DNA from: Kuschelorhynchus macadamiae
Lineage: Eukaryota > Arthropoda > Insecta > Coleoptera > Curculionidae
Assembly: GCA_030620095.1 (NCBI GenBank)
Contig: JAUTXW010000110.1
Location: forward strand, 591,001-655,000
Direction: 5' to 3'
DNA length: 64,000 bases
This document shows, one piece after another, positions 56,572 to 64,000 of the stretch; position 1 is the stretch's first letter, and every line of letters begins with the position of its first letter. The notes below the pieces were generated by a model. It worked only from the letters and a program-made list of their open reading frames with translations, searched no databases and was not told the origin of the DNA. The translations under genes were made by a program, and so were the position numbers.

Positions 56572-59050
56572 TTTCAGCAAAGTTTTCTTGGGAATTTTGG
56601 TTCAGTAGAGTAACTGCGAGGTAGTGGGCAGTTACATAATTTTATTTTTTTTTCCAGGACGTTTCGTTGACTTTCGTACAACTTTTTCAACTGGTTTATA
56701 ACGTGTCTAAAAGTAAAATTGACCTTAAATAAATATATACGTTTTACAAAAAATAAACTTACCATCAGAAACAAAGATCCAAAATGCATTAAATGCGATA
56801 ACAAATTGTGTAACACATATGAGACATATAACACGAAGCTGACATTTTGTATATTACAATCAGTCATATACGTAGAACGAACACGAGTATTAAAGTCGAC
56901 TGCTACTATATTACAAATAAGACATGTAGTTGCTATGAGAATTCTGTTGTTTTTTTGTGCTGTAAGAGTTTAAAAGAAATTATTTTACGAACATCCAAAA
57001 TACCATTGTCATTTCACTTCTCATTTGGTATCCATTTGCAAAATAAAAGTGTATTTTTTTTGGGGTACTAGTTAAAAAACATAATAATGAATTATTTAAT
57101 AAAATATTTATTAGAGAACTGCATATTTTCTAATTTTAAGGTGGAAAATTTAATTAAGAATATTAAAATATATTTTATTGAGACCAGCTATTTCCGATTT
57201 ATCGTTTATGGATTGAGGATTGTTTTTTATGTGGATCATTTCATGATATTCGCGTTTTCTTTTGTGTGGTTCTGTTAAGAGTATTTTTGTTTCATCAAAG
57301 TTAAATTTATGACTAAAGTTTTCCTCATGTTTTTTAAGTGCTGTAGTATTTTTTTTATCGTATCGATGCCCATTTAACCTATTGTGAAGATGTTGGCTAG
57401 TTTGACCAATATACACAGAAGGACAATCTTTACATGGTATCTGGTATACAGTATGGGTTTTTTTATTTTTAGGAATTTCACTTTTTAGTTTGCTGTAATT
57501 ATTATTTAGGAGGTTAAACCCTTTGTGACACACAGTAACATCATGTTTTTTAAAAAGCTTTTGGAAATTTTCTGACAGGTTGGGTATATATGGTAGGGAC
57601 AAATAGTGTTTATGATTTTTCTTATTGTTTTTTCGGTTTTCTTTATCTGTGATATTGGAGTTGTGCTGTTCAATGCGTTGTCTAAAAATAGAATTTATTA
57701 GTTTTTGTGGATATGAGTTTAATTTAAGCACATTTTTTGCCTTTTTTATTGAGGTATTTCTAAACTCAGGGTTGCTCAATTTAATTGCTCTATCGGCTAA
57801 ACTAATTACTACAGATTTTTTTTGTGATATATAATGTGATTTATATTAGATTTACCGGACCACGTAGGTTTTGTATACCATTCTGTCCAAATTTTAGTAT
57901 TTTTGTGGTGTAGCGTCATGTCAAGAAAGTTTATTTTGTTCAGTTTTTCGATTTCTATAGTAAATTGGACCTTTTTATGGTAACTATTAAAAAGATTTAA
58001 GGTATAGTTGATTTTATCTGTGTGTCACAAAGGGTTTAACCTCCTAAATAATAATTACAGCAAACTAAAAAGTGAAATTCCTAAAAATAAAAAAACCCAT
58101 ACTGTATACCAGATACCATGTAAAGATTGTCCTTCTGTGTATATTGGTCAAACTAGCCAACATCTTCACAATAGGTTAAATGGGCATCGATACGATAAAA
58201 AAAATACTACAGCACTTAAAAAACATGAGGAAAACTTTAGTCATAAATTTAACTTTGATGAAACAAAAATACTCTTAACAGAACCACACAAAAGAAAACG
58301 CGAATATCATGAAATGATCCACATAAAAAACAATCCTCAATCCATAAACGATAAATCGGAAATAGCTGGTCTCAATAAAATATATTTTAATATTCTTAAT
58401 TAAATTTTCCACCTTAAAATTAGAAAATATGCAGTTCTCTAATAAATATTTTATTAAATAATTCATTATTATGTTTTTTAACTAGTACCCCAAAAAAAAT
58501 ACACTTTTATTTTGCAAATGGATACCAAATGAGAAGTGAAATGACAATGGTATTTTGGATGTTCGTAAAATAATTTCTTTTAAACTCTTACAGCACAAAA
58601 AAACAACAGAATTCTCATAGCAACTACATGTCTTATTTGTAATATAGTAGCAGTCGACTTTAATACTCGTGTTCGTTCTACGTATATGACTGATGTATTA
58701 TATTTTCACGTTGTGTGTGTTTTTATTGTAATATACAAAATGTCAGCTTCGGGTTATATGTCTCATATGTGTTACACAATTTGTTAACGCATTTAATGCA
58801 TTTTGGATCTTTGTTTCTGATGGTAAGTTTATTTTTTGTAAAACGTATATATTTATTTAAGGTCAATTTTACTTTTAGACACGTTATAAACCAGTTGAAA
58901 AAGTTGTACGAAAGTCAACGAAACGTCCTGGAAAAAAAAATAAAATTATGTAACTGCCCACTACCTCGCAGTTTACTCTACTGAACCAAAATTCCCAAGA
59001 AAACTTTGCTGAAACTTATATATTTACAATGGTTCAAGAAACATTCAATG

Positions 59051-59114
<64 letters not shown>

Positions 59115-62100
59115 TTAAGTTAATCTAGAATTAGTTAGGTTTGCCTTAAAGTACGCGCGCTAACAATATTCCGAGTCTAATAAATAAATCAATAAACCTG
59201 CTGAATCCAGAAGCCAATTTGGCAACATTGGTCTTCTGGGTTAACTAGCTTCTCGAATTAAGTTTATTTCGAAGTTAAGTGACAGTTGAAATACACTCAT
59301 TAAAAAAAATGTACCTAGCATAGCATACGTTTTTCAAATATTTGATGTTTTATTAACTAATTGTTTTGTTAATTTCATTGTAAATATGTACTTTTGACAT
59401 AATAAATAAATTAAACATTATACATCTAAGCCTTTTTCGTAAATACCACTGAAAAAATATGGATGATTTAAAGTTTTGGAAGGAATAGCTTCCTGCTTCA
59501 ACACTCGGTGGTTTTACAGCAAATATCCATGCAACTGATATTTAAGATTCCATTCATAATTAATGTCACTGAAGTGTTCAGAAAATGTTTGTGCAAAATT
59601 ACAGAAAAATTGTAACCAAAGCAAATAAATGCGAACTTGTGTAACATGTATTCACAATGTGAAGTCATATGTCGGTATATTAGCTCCGCCCATCCTGCGC
59701 GATATCATATCTTATTTTGCAATATCATGTCCACGAATAACGTTTTAATAATGTTAAAGTGCCGCTCGGTCAGCATCTTAACTACTCAAGTATGATCCGT
59801 TCAAATCCTAGCTAAAAAATGTATACACAAAATAACTAACGCTCATAGAAGGTACTTGTCTTATAATTATTATTCTACATTTTTAGATGTGGAAGGCATA
59901 GGAATTGTAGTGCCTTTATTCTTTTTTGAGTGTCCCCAAGTGATGGAGGTTAGTTTCAAACTGAAAGATCAGGGCGCTTTGATATATCTGAAGTTATTCT
60001 GCAAATTTCTTTCAATATCGAGGACTTTTTTCTCTAAGCCCGAATTTATGGTGGTTAGGCTGGAAGACCTCAAACAAAGCATTGCAGAAATCAACCATTT
60101 TATTTTTCCGTCGTAAGTATTAACGTAATCTGTAGTATTACTGTAATGGTTCAGTATTCGGAGGGGAGGGTTAAACCTCAGGAAACTTAGGACGCACGCC
60201 AAAGTCTTTTAAATTGTAGTTATTTGAGAACTATTTCTTAACCAGCTAATGTTGACCAAAAGTTATTATTTTCGAATTTTGATTATTAAAAATGAATTTG
60301 AAATGGGAAATCCTATAATATGCTAATAGATATGTAATTTTTAAATGTGTTCAGATTATACGTGCGTTTAGATTGACAAACAAAAATCTTTCTTGGCTTT
60401 TTTTTTTAATTTAATTCAGTTGCGAAAAAGCCAAGAAAGATTTTTGTTTGTCAATCGTTTCGTAATGAATATATACAAGATCTTTTCTACTCACTCGGTT
60501 TCTCGCGCGTTTTACAATAAAAAATAGCCGATTTTACATAAATGATTACGCCTAAAAAATTTTCACCGGATTTTCTTTGACACCTTCACGCGATTTGTCA
60601 TTAATAAAATCTTAAAGGAATGTGTAGGGTGACCAGTACTCGGCCAAAAATGGAAACTTTGACTTTGAACTTTAATACAATCGAATAGTTTTAAGTTAAA
60701 ATATTAAATATATGTTCCAGAATCACTGAGGCGTTGTTATACTAGTGGTATAGAAAAAGGTCTAAGTTTTATCTGTATTTATTCTTCTTTCGAAAAAAAG
60801 GCATTTTGCTAGTAATTGGCCACTAATGTTGCACTAGTTGACCATGGATAAACCAGTAGTCGGCGGGGGGAAATGACTTAGTTTTGAACCAGGCACGTAA
60901 CTACCTTATTTATATGTCCTCCCTTCGATTAATGCATATCGTATCATTTCATAGCATATGAGAAGGTAAATAAATTTATTCTAGACGTTACCAATTATTT
61001 TTATTAAAAAGTAAATTTAAATTACCTCCTTTAGTAAACATTACTACTTGGTAGCATTACCAATGGTAAATACAAAACTCGTCAAAAAAAAATTAAAAAA
61101 AAACACTGTTAATTTTAACTCGAGTTGAAACTTCTAGATGCCATCTGAAAAAAATACTAATTTTGACTTGGTCTTCCTCTGATAAAAAGTGTTTCCATCC
61201 GTTATATCAGCACAATTTTCTCGACCGTCAAAATTTATTAATTTTTTTTCACCGGAAATCCACGTTTCGCTAAATTGATTATCCATTCTGCTATTTTCTT
61301 TTCATTTTCTAAACTTAAAAATGTCTGGTCCCATTCTTGGTTTTGTATTTGGAATTTCATTTTTAAGCCGGTCCTATAGGAATACTGTACCTACGGCTTT
61401 TTCTCACATTTTTCATCAAATCAAATCAAAACAATATATTTTCTCAATTTAAAAGTATCATTACATAATAATTGAAGAAAATGGTCATATGTCTCCTACA
61501 CTAGTTAAAAAATAGTAAAAATAATAATTATAATTGTAAAAAAAGTTTAAAGTTAAATCAGTTTAAATCCACTTAACAGACATAAACAAGTCAGCTATCA
61601 AAAAACTCTCTTAATGCATAACAGTTTTTCCTTAACAATTCAGCCTTAAGCCGATTCTTGAAAATATGAATATTTATTGACTCTTTTATGTACTTACTTA
61701 GAAAATTATATATCTTACACCCTTGAAAGGAAAAACTTTTCTGATAGGTCGTCGTTCTGTGACTGGCCGGAGCCAATAGGTTTTTATTTCTGGTATTGTG
61801 GCTATGCGAAACTTGATTAGACAAATAAAGAGATTTGTTTCTACATACAAAAAGACAAACCTCCATAATATAAACCCAAATTAATTTCAGTATTTTTAGT
61901 CTTTTGAACATATCATGACACGACTCCCTATAGCTCAAATTTCTTATTAAACGAACTGCATATTTTTGTAACAAAAAAACTCTTTCAGCATCTGTGCCCA
62001 ACCCCCAGTTTAGAATACCATAGTTTAAGTGACTATGAAAATTAGCCTAATAAAGAGTCAATAATAATGTTTGACTATAATGGGCAGTTTAAAGTTTAAT

Positions 62101-64000
62101 GTATAGCGGGCTTTATGTACCTTTTTACACAACTCATCTATATGAGTTCTCCACTTAAGCCTTCTATCTATAAAAACTCCCAACATCTTTGCAACTTCAC
62201 TGCTTTTAATTTGTGTCTCTGAGAGTAAAATTTATAACAACGGTCTTATTTTGATTGACACTCAAAAAGTTCTTTTCACCCCACAATAAGACACGCTTGT
62301 GAACCAATTAGGCGTTATTAATTAAATCATCGTGGGAATCATTTATTACTAAGATATTGGTGTCATCCGCGTAACAAACCACATGAACCCGCTCCGAAAA
62401 AAAATTTCTACTTAATTTCTCCAACAACAAACCGTGAGGCACACAGTCAAAAGCTCGAGAGAAATCAATATTGAGACCAATTACGCTCATTTTTTTATCC
62501 AAGGAATCAATAATTATTTTATGAAAAGTGCAGAATGCAATGCAATATTTATACAAAAACTTTATATTTTAAATGTGTTTTATTTTCAGAACGTTGCCTT
62601 CAAATTCTAATATATTGGAGCTGATGAGGCACGAACCACAAGTAAACGTAAGCTCTCAAAATACATTAAAAAGAAAACTAAATGATAACGACACCGAACC
62701 TAAATCGAAAAAGGATACGAGCTTCCACCAAGACGAAGTTACTGTAATAAGTGATTCTGACGATGAGGAAGAATTTACTGCAACCACAGAGACTACAATA
62801 ATAAAAATTGAAAAAGAAGGTAGCTTTTTAAGCAATACTCCTAATGTAAAAAACTCAAAAGAAAGGGCAGACACATGTAACAATAAAACAGGTTTGTTGG
62901 ATACTAATGATTTCATCAAAATTGCTCCGAAAAAAGAAATCGCGATTCCTAGTTCCAGCTGCGTACGAAATCCAGCAAGCTTGGTCAATGGCAACAATGT
63001 TTTGAAGCAGCAAAAACAAAATCCTTTAAATACTTTACGGAAAACGGCATTAACTTCTAAGGCACCTACTTCGGCAGTTGTTAGTTCTAGCTCTGTACTA
63101 AATCCAGCAAGCTTGGGCAATAATTCCATTATTATCTTTCCGGAATTGGGTAACAATACCCCTGACAATCGGGTCAGGATTCCAAGGATTCCAAGGATTC
63201 AAAGACAGCAACCAGCTAGTTGTGAAATCATCAAACGGATGGTCAAAATAGCCCCAAAAATTGCAATAGCTCCAAAGACACTGAATAAAAATGATGACTC
63301 TAATATCGTTGACAAAAAGGATTTAGCTATAAAGTTGAATGACAGCAGCCAACAAGTAAGCCTATCAAATGTAACAAAAACAACTGAATTAGGTAACATA
63401 TCTGGTAATCAGAATACCAACTTAGTGCAATCTGATAACATAATTTCAAAACAAACGTCTTCCTCAAATAACGTGCTTACAGTTACATCACCTTTTCAGA
63501 CAACGGTTAGTCCTAGTTCTCTTCTCTGTCTTACCTCTCAACCAGAAGGATTTGTCCTTGAAAAGCCACCAATATTGAATAATACGCCCTTCGTTTTACC
63601 TCAATTACTATACAATCCTAATATTAATGCTTCGCCTGCAGTGAATAGTATTAATAATATAATAACATTTGATAAAACAACTCCAGCTGCATCAATTATA
63701 GGAAAAAAACTTAACATGAATGTTAAAAAGAATCCTGTTCGTATTATGGCAAAAACATGTCCTGTACCGGCGATTTCAAGCAGTCAACAAATAAAAAAAG
63801 AAGTGGAGGTAGTTGAAGCAAATCAAAAAAGTACGTCAATTCCTTGCAGTGAGCAGGCCATCATAACCCAATCTCAAAATATATTTCTGCAACAAATTCC
63901 TTTCTCGAATACTCTATTTACATCTGCTAACGCGTTTCCTGCTACTGTTAATTCTGGCTCTTTATTACCGCTTACGTCCACATCTGTTTTAGGTAATTTA
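40980..64000 (+). CDS. Gene 2: split paralogue of gene 1, at least four coding exons, runs off the window
   Basis: Exons 40980-41135 (52 codons, phase 0, donor GGAG/GTATGT), 45352-45637 (acceptor TATTTCAG, donor GCAG/GTAAGA), 59887-60112 (acceptor TTTTTAG, donor CGTC/GTAAGT) and 62590-64000 (acceptor TATTTTCAG) join in phase to 693 codons. Exons 1-3 carry the same module as gene 1: FSWEEIDDI, VPFI, LLNEINVLHCD, YGYLLVDDSETPVPF, VVPLFFF and LFCKFLSISR. Exon 4 is low complexity. The introns are 4.2, 14.2 and 2.5 kb and loaded with transposons. No family name is known to me. The missing 3' end lies beyond 64000. Confidence 0.75.
42890..44075 (+). pseudogene. Penelope-like element 1, 5'-truncated plus-strand copy
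   Basis: Broken frames follow the PLE 1 protein from the NVPVNDSISIISDIL region through a damaged GSPLSPVV, FLDHLNQQHYNIKFTMEI, IPFLDICVQRKEN, KPTHTNRY, RRFN and KIPCSCGKVYVG into the endonuclease. Here the codon between CSCG and VYVG is AAA (Lys), where the 18-25 kb copies have TAA. The copy ends at about 44075 with the terminal repeat; its hammerhead-like motif has lost the CTGAAGATGC part (GATCCCTCGTG remains). Clearly dead. Confidence 0.8.
44150..44560 (+). repeat. 'AAAATGGCG' dispersed repeat modules
   Basis: GGTACGAATTCAAGATGG, CGTCGGTCTGTTTG, CAAAATGGCGGCCTAGTG and CAAAATGGTGGCCTAATAAA repeat the family of 9.6-10.6 kb in the same orientation. Confidence 0.6.
46550..48600 (+). pseudogene. 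IS630/Tc1-mariner-type (DDE_3) transposase, broken
   Basis: Segments in several frames, in order: an N-terminal helix-turn-helix-like part (46559-46990, with FSAKMDKRNWLSMEE-like sequence); MNSLENGFTPVFLDETWIFS at 47037 (first catalytic Asp); GEG with a GTAAG donor; about 680 bp of AT-rich, intron-like sequence ending TTTTTTAG at about 47848; then IVVNADNENGFIKGASL, IIMENASYHW (second Asp replaced by Glu), and a downstream YNPIEMVWSQCKRKFD with the third acidic residue. Stops occur near 47978 and 48208. It encodes no functional enzyme. It sits inside intron 2 of gene 2 in the same orientation. Confidence 0.7.
48885..48972 (+). repeat. Second copy of the transposase 3' end
   Basis: TTTTTTTCGAACGAA, CATTTTCAAT, GCTAAAACCAACTGTTTTAG and CCCAGAAAAGTTTTGG repeat 48500-48575. 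Local duplication or an adjacent truncated element. Confidence 0.7.
49343..49765 (+). repeat. Left terminal inverted repeat
   Basis: Inverted partner of 54730-55154. Diverged by several indels, so the element is not recent. Confidence 0.8.
49900..53615 (-). mobile_element. LINE (Jockey/CR1-like group) with (TTTG)n tail
   Basis: Inserted in the transposase gene, reading on the minus strand. Its 3' end has AATAAAGCATAC followed by a (TTTG)5 tail at 49906-49927 rather than poly(A). The 5' boundary near 53615 is where transposase coding (KRIVKC) gives way to unrelated sequence. Almost full-length second reading frame with APE endonuclease and reverse transcriptase. Confidence 0.75.
50476..53619 (-). 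pseudogene. LINE endonuclease-reverse transcriptase, two frameshifts
   Basis: 53619-52081 holds an APE-type endonuclease: NIASLRNKTDEL, ITEHWL, YRSPNSD, LCGDFNIDYV (catalytic Asp/Asn), SSSIIDYM and GLSDHEAVI. A one-base shift near 52088 leads to 52060-50988, the reverse transcriptase: NYRPIALLPVLSKIIER, FGFLPNKCTSDA, DYAKAFDCVSHEIL, SGVPQGSVLGPILF and FADDTSI (catalytic ADD), KFLGLNI. A second one-base shift near 50993 leads to the C-terminal domain (LQKRAIRYLFG, HVYPTRNSRHD), ending at 50476. Only two frame breaks, so it is a moderately young copy. It would nick DNA and reverse-transcribe its own RNA. Confidence 0.85.
54730..55154 (-). repeat. Right terminal inverted repeat
   Basis: Inverted partner of 49343-49765, ending GGACATCCAGTA before TA. 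Confidence 0.8.
55155..56504 (+). other. Gene-free part of gene 2 intron 2, with a tRNA-like relic
   Basis: No gene. At about 55846-55905 the minus strand reads TCTCACGTAGATAACCGGGT then TCGAATTCCGC, which looks like the anticodon-to-T-arm half of a tRNA, but no complete cloverleaf is present. Probably a tRNA-derived SINE relic. The rest is AT-rich. Confidence 0.35.
56505..56569. repeat. (TA)n tract at left border of PLE 2
   Basis: About 65 bp of TA repeat directly abutting the inverted PLE pair. Confidence 0.95.
56654..56694 (-). ncRNA. Hammerhead-like motif, left end of PLE 2
   Basis: Minus strand: CCAG - TTGAAAAA - GTTG - loop - CAAC - GAAACGTC - CTGG. Both helices perfect. The core differs from CTGANGA, as in the palindromic element at 11.3 kb. 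Confidence 0.5.
57150..58010 (-). pseudogene. PLE 2 reverse transcriptase C-terminus and GIY-YIG endonuclease
   Basis: Minus strand from about 58010: QFTIEIEKLNKINFLDMTL (FLDM motif), then after a stop near 57840 the open frame 57779-57150 continues MSNPEFRNTSIKKAKNVLKL, a linker, and the endonuclease THTVYQIPCKDCPSVYIGQ, HNRLNGHRYDKK and ETKILLTEPHKRKREY. The GIY-YIG signature is read as VYQI...VYIG. The polymerase palm is missing. Sequence is distinct from PLE 1 and has CKDC rather than CSCG. Confidence 0.8.
58008..58403 (+). pseudogene. PLE 2 GIY-YIG endonuclease, inverted second copy
   Basis: Plus strand, identical in translation to the last 120 or so residues of the minus-strand copy (VCHKGFNLLNNNY through GLNKIYFNILN). 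It begins abruptly at the palindrome junction, so it has no start of its own. Confidence 0.8.
58891..58931 (+). ncRNA. Hammerhead-like motif, right end of PLE 2
   Basis: Plus-strand mirror of 56654-56694: CCAG, TTGAAAAA, GTTG...CAAC, GAAACGTC, CTGG. Confidence 0.5.
59054..59112. repeat. (TA)n tract at right border of PLE 2
   Basis: About 59 bp of TA repeat, 31 bp outside the right arm. Confidence 0.95.
59113..59886 (+). other. End of gene 2 intron 2
   Basis: No gene or element recognised. Ends with the acceptor TTCTACATTTTTAG before ATGTGGAAGG. Confidence 0.4.
60371..60456. repeat. Near-perfect hairpin in gene 2 intron 3
   Basis: GATTGACAAACAAAAATCTT with CTTGGCTTTTT on the left is matched by AAAAAGCCAAGAAAG and ATTTTTGTTTGTCAATC on the right. 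The stem is about 32 bp with a loop of about 20 bp. It would form a pre-miRNA-sized hairpin in the gene 2 transcript or a DNA cruciform. It may equally be a tiny MITE; flanks show no clear target duplication. Confidence 0.8.
60457..61419. other. Gene-free part of gene 2 intron 3
   Basis: AT-rich, nothing recognised. Confidence 0.35.
61420..62560 (-). pseudogene. Second LINE, fragment of reverse transcriptase
   Basis: Minus strand. 62556-62308 encodes GLNIDFSRAFDCVPHGLLLEKL fused by a deletion to VVCYADDTNILVINDS (the catalytic ADD). 62001-61591 encodes a C-terminal domain (LLQKYAVRLIRNLSYRESC, SHNTRNKNLLAP, GCKIYNFL). The 3' end near 61405-61430 has repeats of TTTGA-like units. It is a different family from the LINE at 50-53.6 kb. 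Its 5' end lies about 30 bp before gene 2 exon 4. Confidence 0.75.
62590..64000 (+). CDS. Gene 2 exon 4: long open Ser/Asn/Thr-rich coding exon, incomplete
   Basis: After the acceptor TATTTTCAG the frame stays open for 470 codons to the window edge, which is far longer than expected by chance in this AT-rich DNA. The protein has an acidic patch (DSDDEEE near 62757-62772), basic clusters (LKRKL, KSKK) and internal repeats: SSSCVRNPASL and SSSSVLNPASL; KIAPKKEIAIP and KIAPKIAIAP; RIPRIPRI. This is the same kind of disordered tail as in gene 1. It may be the last exon or be followed by others. Confidence 0.75.

Larger units (their letters stand above)
56570..59022. mobile_element. Penelope-like element 2 as an inverted pair
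   Basis: Arms 56570-57537 and 58015-59022 are inverted copies, nearly identical apart from an indel of about 30 bp near 58700. They flank a 477-bp unique centre. The left copy, read on the minus strand, extends into the centre and includes the end of a reverse transcriptase; the right copy, on the plus strand, starts within the endonuclease. Both ends carry a hammerhead-like motif and both sides abut (TA)n tracts. This is a 5'-truncated element with an inverted second copy, the same topology as PLE 1. Confidence 0.8.

Noticed and set aside
62656..63399. Minus-strand frames of 170 and 66 codons
   Set aside because: Antisense to gene 2 exon 4, whose frame is open over the whole 1.4 kb and connects in phase to exon 3.

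Overview
The window is AT-rich animal DNA with spliced genes and a very high load of transposable elements. The elements (Penelope-like, P-type with THAP domain, Crypton, DDE transposons with long inverted repeats, LINEs with an APE-type endonuclease) and the AT-rich base composition suggest an insect, perhaps a beetle; the species level is inference only. No bacterial operon, CRISPR array, rRNA or convincing tRNA was seen.

Two host genes frame the window, both on the plus strand and related to each other. Gene 1 (3909-6479) encodes an 856-residue protein in one uninterrupted exon. Gene 2 starts at 40980 and runs off the right edge: exons 40980-41135, 45352-45637, 59887-60112 and 62590-64000 join in phase into 693 codons with no stop. 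The last exon is open for its whole 1.4 kb. Both proteins share an N-terminal module (about 200 residues) followed by a long, low-complexity Ser/Asn/Gln/Pro-rich part. I do not recognise the family. Both start codons lie directly after a splice acceptor.

The 34 kb between the two genes, and the introns of gene 2, are mostly mobile DNA. From left to right: an old Penelope-like (PLE) remnant (1-480); dispersed degenerate repeats and (TA)n tracts; two small palindromic elements bounded by (TA)n (10.9-11.95 kb); a PLE end fragment (12.4-12.7 kb); a non-autonomous P-like element (12.9-14.1 kb); a young 3387-bp tandem duplication (15881-22653) holding a Crypton pseudogene, a MITE, a DDE-transposase fragment and a PLE end; a PLE insertion with 14-bp target-site duplications (22038-25365); a hAT-type MITE (27277-27486); a 1.3-kb foldback element (27.9-29.2 kb); and an intact-looking three-exon THAP/P-element transposase gene on the minus strand (29347-36781, 925 residues). 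Further right are Crypton and PLE fragments (37.9-44.1 kb). Gene 2's 14-kb second intron contains a DDE transposon (46.5-48.6 kb), a 5.8-kb transposon with about 420-bp inverted repeats that is itself split by a LINE (49.3-55.2 kb), and an inverted pair of a second PLE family (56.5-59.1 kb). Its third intron holds a LINE fragment that ends just before exon 4.

The most striking recurring signal is a small RNA-like motif, helix I / YTGANRAN / helix II / GAAACGTY / helix I', at the ends of every PLE family and also in the palindromic elements. It resembles the small hammerhead-ribozyme variants with almost no stem III that are known from Penelope-like elements.
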